A DNA stretch of 64,000 nt from Morella rubra. Taxonomy: Eukaryota > Streptophyta > Magnoliopsida > Fagales > Myricaceae. This document shows positions 34,801-47,176 of this stretch, piece after piece. The stretch's first letter is position 1. Every line of letters starts with the position of its first letter. The position numbers and the translations under genes were made by a program. Location of the stretch: positions 30,709,110-30,773,109 of the forward strand of contig CM025856.1 in NCBI GenBank assembly GCA_003952965.2, in the 5' to 3' direction. The notes below the pieces were generated by a model. That model saw nothing but the letters and a program-made list of their open reading frames with translations. It was not told the DNA's origin and searched no databases.

Positions 34801-36349
34801 TTACATTAGCCACCCAGGGAAAAAAGTTTTGTCCAAAATCACAGTCCAATTGTGGCAAGTGCATGCTCCGAACAAGGCCCCCCCTCCTCTTCCTCTCTCT
34901 TTTTCACTCCCCTGGATGTCTTCCATTTTGTGTAAGTGGCTTCTGTATTCTGAGGTTGATTTGGTTCTATAGTTTTTACACTATAACTAGAATCGTGAGC
35001 TGATCAAAACACCATGTAAGAATCAATAAGATTCTATTTTTCTTTCAATGCATAAGCAATTTATTGCTGAGAGCCATCTGTTAAAAATTAAATCTAATGC
35101 AAGCATTCTAGCCTCATTACCGAGATCCTGTTAAAAATTAAATCTAATGCTAGCATTCTAGCCTCATTACCGAGATCAAATGGCAACGCACCTGCATTGA
35201 TTAATCGATACAGGGTAACAACATCTGCACCAGAACAGAAAGCCCTGCCACTACCCTTCAAAAAATTAAAGATATAGCAGCTCAGACACCAAGAATGACC
35301 AAATTTGATGCATCACGGCATGTTAGATTTCTTGTGCAAAGAACTCCACTAATGAAGTAATCAATTAGATGCAGAAAATAGGTTTTGAAAGCCATTTCCA
35401 TTAATAGTTACAGGAAAATTATAGCACAACATGAGCATCTTCAGGAACATTAGAACAGCTTACATACATTCATCATTTATGTCTATATTTTACATTTAGC
35501 ATGCATTCATGTTTATTTGTCATGTAGTCGTAAATAAAACTGTTCTCAAAATCCTGTACCATCTAAATTCCCACTGAGTTCTTTTTTTTTTTTTTCACTT
35601 ATAGGTTACCCTTCTCTTATTGATTGTAAGAATTCAAAGCACCAGGACCGCTCACATCTGACGTGATTGAAAATTTGTGCTCCCCCCCCGCCCAAATAAA
35701 AACAATAATAAAGAACAAGGGTGACCAAAAAGCATCCAATACCTTCATCAAGACAAAGCCGATGTCAGGGTTTTCTTCCCATGATTCGTACAATCTCTTC
35801 AGCCGAGCAGCCTATAAAGAAAAACAACCGCAACTCAAAATTTTACCAGATGGGCATGAAGCGAACAAATAAAATCAACAAACGGCCGCAACGAGAAAGT
35901 GATGGAAAATGGGAAAAATGTAACATAAAAAAACCATCGAATTAGTGAGAGCGTTGAGAGCAGAAGGTCTGTTGAGAATGGCAGCTCTTGACTTAGCTCT
36001 TCCTTCAACTAAAACCTGAAACCCCCCGCAAATAGGAAACTTTCAGACTGATAGAACAAAGCCCATAAATGGACTTTCATCTTGGGAACAAAATGAAGAA
36101 AATTTATAGAGAAAGAGAGAGCATAGACTAGACATAGAAATCTCTAAACAGCCTGAAAAGTTATAGTAAATACAAGCAGAGATACGTAACTAGAGAGTGT
36201 GGTAAGAGTGAGAGAATGACCTGTTCTTGGAGATCATCATTTTGAGCGTAGTTTGCCTGAGCAGAAAACCCTCTCTGCTGAGAGATAGAGAGAAAGCTCA
36301 CTCTCCGAAATGAACTCCTCAAACCCACCAAAGCTTTCACACTCTGCAT
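30859..36349 (-). CDS. 3-hydroxyisobutyryl-CoA hydrolase-like protein, mitochondrial
   Basis: Crotonase-fold hydrolase of the HIBYL-CoA hydrolase group (valine catabolism and related acyl-CoA clearance). Fourteen exons on the minus strand: 36221-36349, 35935-36015, 35743-35811, 35192-35255, 34532-34611, 33977-34060, 33441-33525, 33136-33221, 32914-33035, 31665-31725, 31377-31475, 31203-31304, 31082-31123 and 30859-30978; 407 residues in frame. Residues 1-30 ([20 protein letters not shown]) are Arg/Ser-rich without acidic residues, with RGFS before AQ, like a mitochondrial presequence. Core motifs are [23 protein letters not shown] (oxyanion hole), [15 protein letters not shown] and [13 protein letters not shown]. 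The last keeps the Glu and Asp of the family's PETxxGxxPDxG active-site motif. It resembles the Arabidopsis At4g31810 type. Neighbours are unrelated in pathway. Confidence 0.93.
31845..31877. repeat. (GA)n microsatellite followed by a G tract
   Basis: About 12 GA units run directly into nine Gs, inside the hydrolase-like gene intron between exons at 32914-33035 and 31665-31725. It is polymorphism-prone and has no assigned role. Confidence 0.9.
33526..33757. repeat. 116-bp tandem duplication in hydrolase-like gene intron
   Basis: Copies at 33526-33641 and 33642-33757 share CTGAAGTTTTTAYGCATGGT and a long, nearly identical downstream block including GCCACATGAGCTAGTCTTTG. On the gene strand, copy 1 supplies the acceptor of exon 33441-33525 (AAAAACTTCAG). 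Copy 2 preserves the same acceptor-like sequence (AAAAACTTCAG at about 33642-33652). Confidence 0.85.
35078..35177. repeat. 50-bp tandem duplication in hydrolase-like gene intron
   Basis: Two copies of a 50-bp unit starting CTGTTAAAAATTAAATCTAA differ at a single base near the middle (GCAAGC versus GCTAGC). The near identity suggests a recent event. It lies 15 bp from exon 35192-35255, on the donor side. Confidence 0.9.
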
Positions 36350-37258
36350 CTTCCTCTCCCTCCCTCTCTCTCCGTGTAGTTCTTTTATTACTCTTTGCTA
36401 CAGTTTCCGCTAACTCAGGTGTCCGATTTCAGAACGGAACCCTCAAGTCTTTGGGGTTTTGGGTTTTACGGCATCCAAAGGGTGTCGTATTACGGTGTTT
36501 GTTGCAGGGGAAAAACGATGACGGGAAAACATTTTCCCTGGGAGGAAACCATTTTCCGTAGGGCTTTCAAAGTGGGTCGGCCTTTGGTGTGGGCTTCTTT
36601 GGTTGTTGATAAACGGCCTTTGGTGTGGGCTTGTATATCAGGAAAACCAGTTCCGGAATCCGGCAATTCGACCCCGATGTTTCTTTTACCGTCTCCAGTC
36701 TCCTCTAGACTTGAGTTGCTACGCTATGAAAAACATAAATCTAGACTCAATTGGCGAACATGGATGAGGAAAAAGAAAATAATAAGCAAACAACACTGAA
36801 GAAAGTACTCCTCTGCGTTAGAAAAAGCCATGCCATTTTGTATACGAGCAAATAAATTGAGGCGATTTCGGCTTGTTAAATCGACAATTTTTTGTCGCAG
36901 CAGATGTGCGATCAGCGATGCTTGACTTTGGATTAAATCCGTCGCTATAGGAGAAAATCCATTCTACTTCAGACACTCTCTTTGGCTACGCTTTAATTTG
37001 ACCTGTATGTGAATGCACATAGATGCAAGTGAGAGAGAGAGAGAGGGGTTTCGATATTTGACCCGGATAGCCTGTCTCTTTATTTCACTTGTTCAGTTGA
37101 ATTCATTTCAGATTGTAATAGCATCTCAAATGAAACAATTTACAAGCCTTAATCTTTCCCTCTTAAGCTCCTGCAGTCCAGTTCATTCACGTGGAGCTCA
37201 TCTCAAGAACCATTTGAATGATTCTGAACTTCCCCAAACCAAGAAGTTCAACTGCTCC
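36350..37258. other. Hydrolase-like gene promoter and PLD-like copy 1 3' flank
   Basis: Both neighbours run leftward, so this interval holds the upstream region of the hydrolase-like gene and the 3' flank of the first PLD-like gene. CT-rich DNA just above 36349 looks like a 5' leader. A short direct repeat (GGCCTTTGGTGTGGGCTT near 36579 and 36614) occurs. No supported gene was seen. Confidence 0.45.
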
Positions 37259-40200
37259 TCAGCTTGAATAAGCACTGTCCTGCAACTCTTCAACCGGGAC
37301 AACATATGGTGAGTTCCAGTCTGCATCAAAGACTTGCTGAAGTTGTGAAACAAGGTCAGGGTTGTACGTTCCAAAGCTTACCCCACATGTTGTGTAAAAG
37401 TAATCCCAAATAAGATTGCTTGTCCCAATGTGAGCTCGCACATCACTAACTGCATACTTCCCATGGTTTACCCTGGAATATCCAGGGTAAATATTTCCTG
37501 TACTAGTTGCCTTATGAGTGGCAGGTCCCGTCAAATTGAAACCTGGAACCTTATAGTACTTGATCTCAACTTTTCCAGAACATTTGTTGTACTTTGACGA
37601 AGAGCAGAGCACATTGGAGTAGAGGAGAGACTTCAGGTATTGATCCGTGTTGTTAATAAAATGAGCCCAGTGTGCCACCAATATCTTCACTTTTGCATGC
37701 TTGGAGAAGACGACCTACTAATTCATGAACTTAGTAAGACTATGAAACCTTAGAATGTTGAAGGTTATTATAGAAGATACAGAATAGGCAATGATCTGTT
37801 GAGGGAATAAAAGCGCTGTTGAAAACGACACACAGAAGACAAGGCGTTCCCTCTTTTGTTAGCATCTGAAATGGGGTCTCTCTCGCTTTCCTGTAGCACT
37901 AGCATGGAGATTTTTAACGTACGCAGAAATCCCTTTTGAGGAACACAGGAAAGGCATTAGGTGTCGAAACAACTGCCCAAACCTACGGATTTTCCCTTTA
38001 TCCATTATTTTCTCTTTCTTTTCACACGAAGTGGAGCAGTACACATGAATTGGTGGATGCTACTTGATAGTGAGACTGACATGGATTTACAGAGAGAATC
38101 ATATAAGATGGGGGAAAAAATTCTTTGCAAAGAGGATGTCAAGAAGAGGCCAAAGGTAGTAATGCAAACTTATTGGAGGCTTACTGCTCCAGTCACATCG
38201 TCATTATGGAAATCGCATCTCTGAGAGAGAATGAGACAAATTTTAAAGCCCCAAATCATATGCGACACAAACTGCTGTGACAACTAATGATGACAATGAT
38301 GTTTCATGGGCAAGACATGCCCAAGTTACTTGGTTTTCACGTTAAAAATGAGATACCAGCCTCTCAGAATGCACCCCTGAGCCTATCACGCTGTAAAGCC
38401 AGCAATCTCGTTACTAATTAGAAAAGTGGTCAATGATAATCTCCTAACAAGCTGCGACTAGAAGCATCACAATATTTCAAGGATATAATAAGCAGTGACC
38501 AAGAATGTCACCTCCGATATTGCAGAGGAAAGGGATGACCAATAGACAGTTTGCTTCTCATACTGGGATTGACCAAGCCAGTCCATGGTACTAATTCTAA
38601 CAGTTCCTCCACTCTTTACAGATTTTATGGTATCCACCCATGCCTGTTCATCAGCCTGGTATATGCCAAATGATAGCTGCAAACCACCAAGTTGCAACAG
38701 AATTGAAGCATCATAAACTGCAATACTACCAAAATGCTAAACCCCCATAGCGAGGCAATGCAAGACATTAAAATGTAAAAGGCAGGCTAAAAGTGTGTAA
38801 AGACCTATCATTGGGTTTCATATGTTGTATTGATGATCTCAGTAGTTTCATCTATAAATTTTTTAGCCACAAGGCAACTCGAAATCACCTGAAAAAAGAT
38901 TCATTCTATTTCCAGTCTTCCCCAGTAGAAAAAGCCATATCACTAACAATATGTTAAGAATTCTCAATTACCTCTGGAGGAGCAAAAGAGAGATAGCTGG
39001 ATTGTTGAAAAGTTGAATGGTTGTTCCCGGCAGTTTCAATTGGTATCTTAAACATTTTAGGGTCAGACAGTATCGGATATCCTGCTACATGGGGAGTCCT
39101 CAAGAATTTAGGAAGAGGTGACCTGTGATGGCATAACTATACACAATTAACTGGGAAAATATTTTAGCTTTACACTTCATTTGCAAGCCAACAAGAAATA
39201 ACAAGCTCGTAAATGGCCAAGGTTCTAAAAATAAATAACAAACTGGTGAGAGGGAGTAACCGAAGTGGAGCAATGGGGTTGCAGTTTGCATACTAGGCTA
39301 TGCTCAGTCTTATAACAAAGGACCACATTAATAGCTGCAGAAAATAGGCATTCCGAATGACAGATAACATTGTATTTTTTACCTAGTCCATAGAAAGAAG
39401 GCTTTCTAAAAAAGAACATGAAGGTAACCACCATCAGAATCATTCTTCAAACGAAAGAGGCTGTTCAAAGAACTGATTACTAATTATAATTCCTTTTCTT
39501 TCTTAAAACTATTATAGTAGCTATTGATTATATCCAAGTTCCTGCCAAAAAAGATTAATGAACAGCTACAGCCAAAACATGGATACTGGTCCTACAGGCT
39601 TGAGACCAACATTTAAAGCAAATGTCTACCTCATCCTACAACTACCCTATTCTACCTTCCTTAATTGCAAAATTCCAGAAAAAAAACAAGATCCATGGTG
39701 ATTGGATATCAAAATATCCACGCAAAAGAAAAAGGAATATTAATTGCAAATAATACAACAGAAGCATAAGAGATAGTACCAATTCGAGATAGAACATTAG
39801 ACACTACATGATTACGACTTTTGAACTCTTAAACGGAAACTGAACTTGCTTCTGATGATAAGTGTCCACAAACCTGCACGTCTCTTTGCGATCAAGAAAA
39901 TGTGACCAGCAAGGAACTTTCCTATCAATCTGCCATTGTTGATCCGACACTGTTTTGGTGTAAGCAGAAGAATTTAGATATGCGAGTTTCCAGAGGTTGT
40001 CGAAGTAGACCTCCACTTTCTTTGCAATTTTGGGACAACCAACAAGATAAATACCAACTTCCTTGACCTATAATCATTCAACAGCACAGGACACCTCACA
40101 ACATAGTTCAACACAAATCCAACATGCTGAAACAATCACAAAGGTGAACTCCACCAATTACCCGATAAATATGTTTTAGCACAAAAAGATCAAAAGGTAT

Positions 40201-41405
40201 TACAATAATACTAATCAAGTGTTTAATTTCATCATTTTCAATCAGTTTAAGATTCTGAGATAATTATATTAAAGTGGACGACACTGATTTCGAACTCTCA
40301 CCATTCTATCAACCATTCTTGTCAAAATCTGATACCCCATCCACTCACCGAGGGAGTAGTACAGTAATGGTTATCTACTACAATTCATAATTGCTCGCAC
40401 TTTAGAGACAACTGGTAAGGCCCTTTTTCTCTACACAACGGGTTTAACTAAAAGCTCTGTATATCTTGTGTCAGCATACGTACCTGTGTAAGAGACTTCC
40501 AGTCATTGTTTGCAGATCCAATATACACATCACGACGATCCGATATCCAGACTTTTGCATGGACTACGCCAGACCCATACCATTCGCTCATTAACAAAGT
40601 CACATTCTCCACATTTGGCCTTCCAGAAGCAAGGTTGGATGGTTCTTCGGTATAGTCCGGATACACCCCCGAGTGCGACAGTAGCCTACAAAGTACTCAG
40701 TTTTATACACAAAACAAAATAGCCAGTTGAAACACGAAGTGTATAGTTATACCTTTTTATTTTTTCAAACAAAATTAACATATAGTTTGGTGCCTCCTGA
40801 GGAAGACTAAGACTGAATTAGCAGCTGGTGAGGAACACCTCGGGTGACGATATAAGTTCATATAACAACTACTTGGTTTGCAGCAGCTAAACTTTTGACC
40901 AAGCTGAACACTTGAAAATGTACCTGATGCTAACATTGCGATCAGCGGCGTCCTCCAGGGCCTTGTAAACACTAGAACCTTCATGAGAACCGAACCTCTG
41001 CATATCAGCTTCCGAGTATCCGTAATCCCCCGAACGAGGATCTTGGGGTCGCGCGTTTAGCTGCCAGTACTGAGCTATTACGTCCAGTCTCTGCGTAGAG
41101 TTCCAGGCCAACCACCGGAACACATCGCCTGTTAACAACCATAACGTCCCAAGTTTTCCTTCAAAAACTTCTCCCTTTTTTTTTTCTAGAGATTTTACTT
41201 AGCAGCGAAAAGCGAGCGGAGTGGAAAAACAGTTACCGGTAGAGAGGACGCCAGGCACTCGAGCGAGATGGGGCATATCGGTCGGGATTGATTGGGCCAG
41301 CCACGCTTTGCATCGCGGTGAAGATTCGGAGACAGGTGGCAGGGAGAAGGTGGCCAACACAAAGATAACTACAATAATGCTGGCGCTTCCTTTCGTGACC
41401 CCCAT
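37259..41405 (-). CDS. Signal-peptide phospholipase D-like protein (PLD3/4 or PLD-phi type), copy 1
   Basis: Two-HKD phospholipase D-superfamily protein of the secretory type. Exons on the minus strand: 41237-41405, 40924-41128, 40484-40685, 39874-40067, 38972-39122, 38512-38676 and 37259-37714; 513 residues in frame. Residues 1-28 form a hydrophobic signal or anchor (ASIIVVIFVLATFSL) after a short charged start. There are no C2 or PX/PH domains. HKD1 is HAKVWISD (His about 167; 40538-40561), followed by IGSANNDWKSLTQ. HKD2 is HGKYAVSD (His about 446; 37442-37465), followed by IGTSNLIWDYFYT. PLD3/PLD4 relatives in animals are lumenal membrane-anchored nucleases; the plant group (PLD-phi/SP-PLD) has no settled substrate, so none is claimed. 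Catalytic residues are intact. It is 577 bp from copy 2, same strand. Confidence 0.88.
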
Positions 41406-41982
41406 CTTTTTCTTTTGAGATCGATCTCTCCTTCGCTCTCTGTTTATGTTTAAATGAACAGTGGCTCGAGAAGGAGAGTCAACTACGCGAGAGTATATTC
41501 CTCTGGATGATTTAGCTCCCAAATCTTTTAGGGAACGTTATCTAGTTTCCGTTGACATTTTGAAAATTGTTGTAGAGAGTTTACCCCGTTACACTTCTAT
41601 TCCGATATATATATATTTTTAGGTTATCCTCCGTTGAATAATTCAATTTTTTTTTATTATTATATATTTCACAGAATTTGGTCCAAAATTTGATAAATTC
41701 TGGGCATTTGATAATATCGAAAATCTCAACCCCAACATGCTGGTTTGAGCATAAAACGGCTTTATTTTGCTCTTCTCTGTCAGATAACACTGTCAAGTTC
41801 ATAATATAATCATGACAGTTTCTCAAGAACACAAGGTCCAAGCTTTATGATGATCTTTGATAAAGTACAAGCTATCATACCATATGTCGTTGATTTGGGA
41901 GAAAACAAATTCCCATAAACGAGTACTTATTTAGGATTTTTTTATTGGTTAACATCGTTATTGGTAAGCTTATCAGCTGGGA
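41406..41982. other. Spacer between tandem PLD-like genes
   Basis: This 577-bp spacer carries the 3' flank of copy 2 and the promoter of copy 1. A TATA-like AATATACTC (minus strand, about 41490-41498) lies some 85-90 bp above the copy 1 ATG. The rest is AT-rich with no ORF of note. Confidence 0.4.
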
Positions 41983-44900
41983 TTAGCTTTGACAATTCTG
42001 CAAAGGTGTAACAGGAGTAGCATATGGGGAATTCCAGTCGGCATCAAAGACTTGTTGCAGCTGGGAGACGATGGCAGGGTTGTGGGTTCCAAAGCCGACA
42101 CCGGCCGTCGTGTAGAAGTAATCCCATATAAGGTTGCTTGTGCCGATATGGACTCGGACATCACTAACAGCGTACTTTCCGTGTTGGACCCTGGTGTAGC
42201 CGGGGTACATGTATCCTGTGCTAGTTCCATTTGTATATTTGGCTGGTCCTGTCGAGTTGTAACCCGGAACCTTGTAGTATTTGATCTCCACTTTGCCTGC
42301 ACAGTGGTTGTACGATGAAGAAGAGCAGAGCTCGTTGGAGTAGAGGAGAGACTTCAGGTACTCATCTGTGCCATACAATAATGTCCAGTATGCTACCAAC
42401 AGCTGCACTGTTGCGTGCTTGGAGAAGATAACCTGGTATTCATCATTTAGTTCGTAAGATACAAGATACTAAAATGTTCGATTTGATTTAGAACCGAAGA
42501 TTTTATCTGAACCACTCAGTTTCCTTGTTACTGTTCAACCTCTGTTCCGCCGATCACAAGGACGAGAAAGTATGAGGGCAATAACAATGGGAGTTACCTC
42601 TGATATTGCGCTGGAAAGGGATGACCAATAAATTGCTGGGTTTGGAAATTCAGATTGGCCAAGCCAGTCCATTGTACTAATCCTAACGGTCCCTCCAGGT
42701 ACTACAGATTTAATTGTATCGACCCACGCCTGTTCATCAGCCTGGAACGTGCCAAATGACAACTGCCACCCACAAACAGCATCAAGAGCGATAAGCACAA
42801 ACCCGAATGCGCATATAGAGAGATTAGCACATGCATTTTAGGAGTATCTTGTCCATCTTTTCAACAGACAAAGAGCACCAATTTTAGCCATAGAGACGAG
42901 ACATGCATATGAATTCAAAAGGAGCTCCTAAGAAACAAGAGATCACAGTGATAACATCAGCCCTTCAACAAAACCACAGTTTTGTCAAGTAAATGATAGC
43001 ATGATTTTACGAAAACCACTTCTAGATGAAGCATCTAGAGAACAAGAATCACGAGCTTAGTCGAAAAAGGAATAGCCTGATTACCTCTGGAGGAGCAAAA
43101 GAAAGATAATTGAAATAAGGCTCCGATGTTGACATGTTGGATCCAGGAGTTTGAATTCGCTTGTTAAACCCAAAGGGGTTTGCCAGTGGAGGATATCCGA
43201 GTACATGGGGAGTCAGCACAGATGGAGGAAGAGGCGAGCTGCGATGGCAGAATTATCTAAAATTAACTCAGAAAATAAAGCGGCACAAATATTTTGTTGC
43301 TTGAAGTCTGCCCACAAGAATGTAATAGAAGATGATAATCGAGTTGCAACATGCTTATAACAGAACTCGACAAGTTGCATTTAGATCCCCAGAAACTGTC
43401 TATTAGCATATACTAAAAGAATGGATGATACCAAAAAAAAAATGAAGAGTTCCATCCGCCCAAAATTAAGCACTGCGTTGCCATCAGAACATTAGGCATG
43501 AAGTGATGTAGCCGCATTTTGATTTTGAAAAACAGAGAGAACATGGTAAATGCTAAAAAAAGATTATTTACTTTTAGACTAGGCATGGGTGCTCAAGCAT
43601 CATATAAATGACTTGCTCTGCCATGTTCAGCCAACAAAAGGATTATATACTTAAAACTCAATAATGCATTTTTCCGAGTGATGGTTGAAATAAAAAATCT
43701 TTTCCAGGTGGTCCTTTACCAGCCCAGTTCGCTATGGAACTGAAGAAAACGCTTCTATCAGGATTGAGATATCATACCAATATGTCATTCTCCCTTAATA
43801 ACAAACATAGGACAATAAAAGGATTATCATACTTGTTGAAATTAAGATGGTCACGCTGGAATTGGAAAGGCAAACAACACCCACTAAGAGGTGAAAAAAC
43901 CTTTTTGCGTGGTAGTCACTGAAGAGCAGAAGTCCAGACACTTCAGGCAGAGAAATTGAGTTCAAAGTAAAGAGATGTTTACAAGGATATGAACTTATAC
44001 AGGGTTTCCAAGATAAGCCTCCGACATACCTGCACCTCTCTTCATGAGGAATGAAATGAGACCAGCAAGGTACTGTTCTATTAATTTGCCATTGTTGATC
44101 CCATACTTTTTGTGTGTAAGCTGAAGAATTAAGAGATGCAAGTGTCCATAGGCTGTTAAAGTACGTCTCAACGTTGCTTACTATTTTTGGACAGCCAACA
44201 AGATATATTCCAAGTTCTTTCACCTATAAATAAGCAGACAATAATCAGGATATTAGCACAATTTAGTAGAAAACCAACATGCTGATACAATTAAGTAGAG
44301 ATATTAGTTCAAAAATTGCTCTTGATTTTATCAAACAGTCTTGGACTTGTTATAAAACAAGCTAGTGCACATTCTTTTTCATAATGCTTCAGAACAGAGA
44401 AGGTATGACAGACAAACCAACGTTCGCAACAAATATATGATGTTGTATTTGGCGTCTTCTATTCAAACCCGTTACTTTTTCAAAAATCTACTTCCTTTTT
44501 CCTTTTTGTTGATAATTAGACTTGCTCACGCTATGTTTTTCATTTACAGGATCATGTTAGTCCTCTGGGACCTCATGGATGTGGTGAACTGAGGAACCTA
44601 CTTTACTATTCTGACAAAATGATCTGGCTCAAAGAAAATAAGAAGCTATCCCGTCTAGTTCATGACAAATAAGCAACAAACTGTTTTGAGAATTGCCAAA
44701 ATACCTGTGTGAAAGATTTCCAGTCCTGGTTACCGGATCCAATATATGCATCTCGACCATCTGATAGCCAAACTTTTGAGTGGACTATGCCTGTATCAAA
44801 CCAGTTTCCGAGCAACAAAGTCACATTCTTCACATTTGGGCTTCCTGCAGCAAGGTTGGCTGCTTCTGTGTCATACTCGGGATAAAATCCTGAGTTCGAT

Positions 44901-45804
44901 AGCAGTCTGCAACGTATTCATCATTTACAAAATCAGTAAAAAGGCATTGAGATCAAACAGGAACACGAGGACAAGTGTACTGACAAAACAAGCTACTTAA
45001 CAGGAAACGTGGAAATCGTTCCTTCTTATTTAGAAATAAGTTTACAGACATATATACATACTAGGAAGCTGCCCTTCTACTTAGGACTTAAAAGCAGCTT
45101 TCCTGCTGAAGTGTTCGCTAGCAAAATCTTGTGAGCTCCAATACTCAGCGCCTACCATCATTATTATGTTTCTCTTTTGTCTTCGTATCAAGTTTCCACA
45201 ACATAAATAAATCGTAGCTCCTAAAAGACCTCAATAGCTTTAATATAATATGCTTTGCGTATTTCATACCTCACAGTAACGTTGCGATTACCGGCAGCCG
45301 CTATGGCGTTATAGACATCGGAGCCTTCATAAGCACCGAACTGTTGCATTTGAGCTTCCGTGTATCCGTAATCCCCAGAACGAGAATCATTGGGAGTCGC
45401 TAGCAGCTCCCAGTACTGAGCTGTTATGTTTAGGCTGTGAGTAGAGTTCCCTGCCAACCACTGGAACACGTCCGCTGAAAACACGGGTGAAGTTGAGTGG
45501 TTAAGTTCAACATTGTAGCTACCTTCGCTAAACAATGAATATAACATTCTCGGGTCGAAAAGAAGTTTTAAGCTCGAAGTATTAATGTAGTCTTCTTTTC
45601 TTTCCCGGCAACAGAGAAGTGAAGATTACCAGTGGAGAGGACGCCAGGGACAAGAGGGAGGTCGGGCATGTCCGTGGGGATTGACTGGACAAGCCAGGCT
45701 TTGCATTCCCCTGAAGATTCCGAAACGCGCGTCAGGGAAAGATTGGCCAAAACAATGAGAAAAAGAACTGCGGTGGTCTTATAGGTGACCTTCATCTCTC
45801 CCAC
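41983..45804 (-). CDS. Signal-peptide phospholipase D-like protein (PLD3/4 or PLD-phi type), copy 2
   Basis: Tandem paralogue of the preceding gene. Exons on the minus strand: 45630-45804, 45270-45474, 44705-44906, 44030-44223, 43085-43238, 42598-42762 and 41983-42432; 514 residues. Exons 2, 3, 4 and 6 have exactly the same lengths as in copy 1 (205, 202, 194 and 165 nt), and all intron phases match. The N-terminus (MGEMKVTYKTTAVLFLIVLA) is a signal peptide or anchor; a second ATG lies three codons later. HKD1 is HSKVWLSD and HKD2 is HGKYAVSD, both complete. Several Asn-x-Ser/Thr sites (NSTHS, NVTVR, NVTLL) fit passage through the secretory path. Exon 5, between the two HKD halves, is the most diverged part. 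Both copies look functional. Confidence 0.88.
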
Positions 45805-45854
45805 TGTTTCTGATTAGACTCTTTGGTCTGTTCGTCTATGTACATTGTACACAA

Positions 45855-45864
45855 CTATATATAG
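45855..45864 (-). promoter_or_regulatory. TATA box of PLD-like copy 2 (likely)
   Basis: CTATATATAG lies about 51 bp above the ATG at 45804, which would give a short leader of roughly 20-25 nt. It is the strongest TATA match near any start in the window. The match alone is the evidence. Confidence 0.5.
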
Positions 45865-46160
45865 GTTTGCAGGAGTAAGGGAGGGGCAAGAGAGAGACAG
45901 AAATCGAAAGTCAGACACGCAAATGAAGGGAATATCCATGGTGAGTTGGTGCTGATGCTGGGCAGAACGTGAAACACAAATGCAAACGCTGAAAAGAAGG
46001 CACGTATCTCTTCTTTGATTGGGGGAAGCACAGAGTCAGCACCTGGTAAATATATAGAAGTGGATTATTCCTAAACTGTATGCGGGGAATGGAAACCTGA
46101 ATCTCTCTCCTCTGACTTCTAATTAAATTATGAGGTTAATAATTTTTCAAGTTTGCTTCC

Positions 46161-46545
46161 GAAAAAGAGTGCTACAAAATATTACGAATTTATGCAGAAT
46201 TACAATAAAAGAAAATAGTAATAGTGATGAACAAATATTATTATATCCTCAAACTCCATTGTTACATTTTTCAAGATCTTTTTCAGGTTCATTTTATCAT
46301 TTTCAACGGGTCATGTACAAATTACCTGAAAAACTTGTCCAAATCAATCTTGGGAAAAAGAGTGCTACAAAATATTATGCAGAATTACAATAATAAGAAA
46401 ATTGTAATAGCGATGAAAAAATATTATATCCTTAACTCCAGTGTCACATTTTTTTAAGATCTTTTTCCGGTTCATTTTATAATGTTCAACAGTTCGTATT
46501 CAAATTACCTGAAAAACTGGTCCACATCAATCTTGGGGACGAGCT
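46161..46545. repeat. ~193-bp tandem duplication between PLD-like copy 2 and the NPY gene
   Basis: Unit 1 (46161-46353) and unit 2 (46354 to about 46545) both begin GAAAAAGAGTGCTACAAAAT and share ATGCAGAATTACAATAA, AAGATCTTTTTC, GGTTCATTTTAT and AAATTACCTGAAAAACT, ending with CATCAATCTTGGG-like sequence. They are diverged by small indels and substitutions. Non-coding. Confidence 0.85.
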
Positions 46546-47176
46546 TTCCAAAAGTAAATTCTACGCGCTAATTTCTTGACTGAAATAAGACATTTAATAA
46601 GGGGAAAATATAGTGAAGTCCACTTTCCAGGAGATTCTTCAAGGTTTTTCTCGAGAAACTATCTAGAGAAGGCAAGGGGAAAACTGAAAACGTGTTAGTC
46701 CCAGGGATTGCCTTAGCGTACCACTTACATGAGAGTATTTTCAAATGGAAACCGAAGGAATAGCACCCTAGCCACTTCAACCAAGTTTTGTCAGAATAAA
46801 ATTTTAGCTAGTCTGGAGGAAAATACAGAATTCTGGCCTTTCGATTTCAGGAATCAACATCCTATCCTGTACAAGGAAAGTTTGAAGTACCCAGAAACGC
46901 ATAACGAGGCCTAACCCAATGACCTAACATGGACTTCCATACGACACAGTAATCTTGCAGCCAACAGAGGTTAGAAAGACAAGGCACTCACTCAAAAGGC
47001 TCATTACAGTTTTTGTGCTGTTAACCCCTTTCAAAATATTTGCGCTCTGAGGCCAGAAAGCTAAAATCCATCATCAGTAATAACAAAACCTACCATTTTT
47101 ACACTTAAAAGCAGTATGAATCTTCTTCTTCATTCAGTTTGGTTCCTCCAAGTGAACCCCTCAAGTCCTATACTCT
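46546..47176. other. NPY-like gene 3' flank
   Basis: It contains the downstream region of the NPY-like gene (minus strand) and no recognisable gene. The open frames here are short and featureless. Confidence 0.5.

Noticed and set aside
36310..36799. Plus-strand frames near the hydrolase-like gene start
   Set aside because: They overlap the hydrolase first exon on the opposite strand and its promoter, with no family features.
41989..42318. Plus-strand frame of 109 codons
   Set aside because: It is a shadow of the last exon of PLD-like copy 2.
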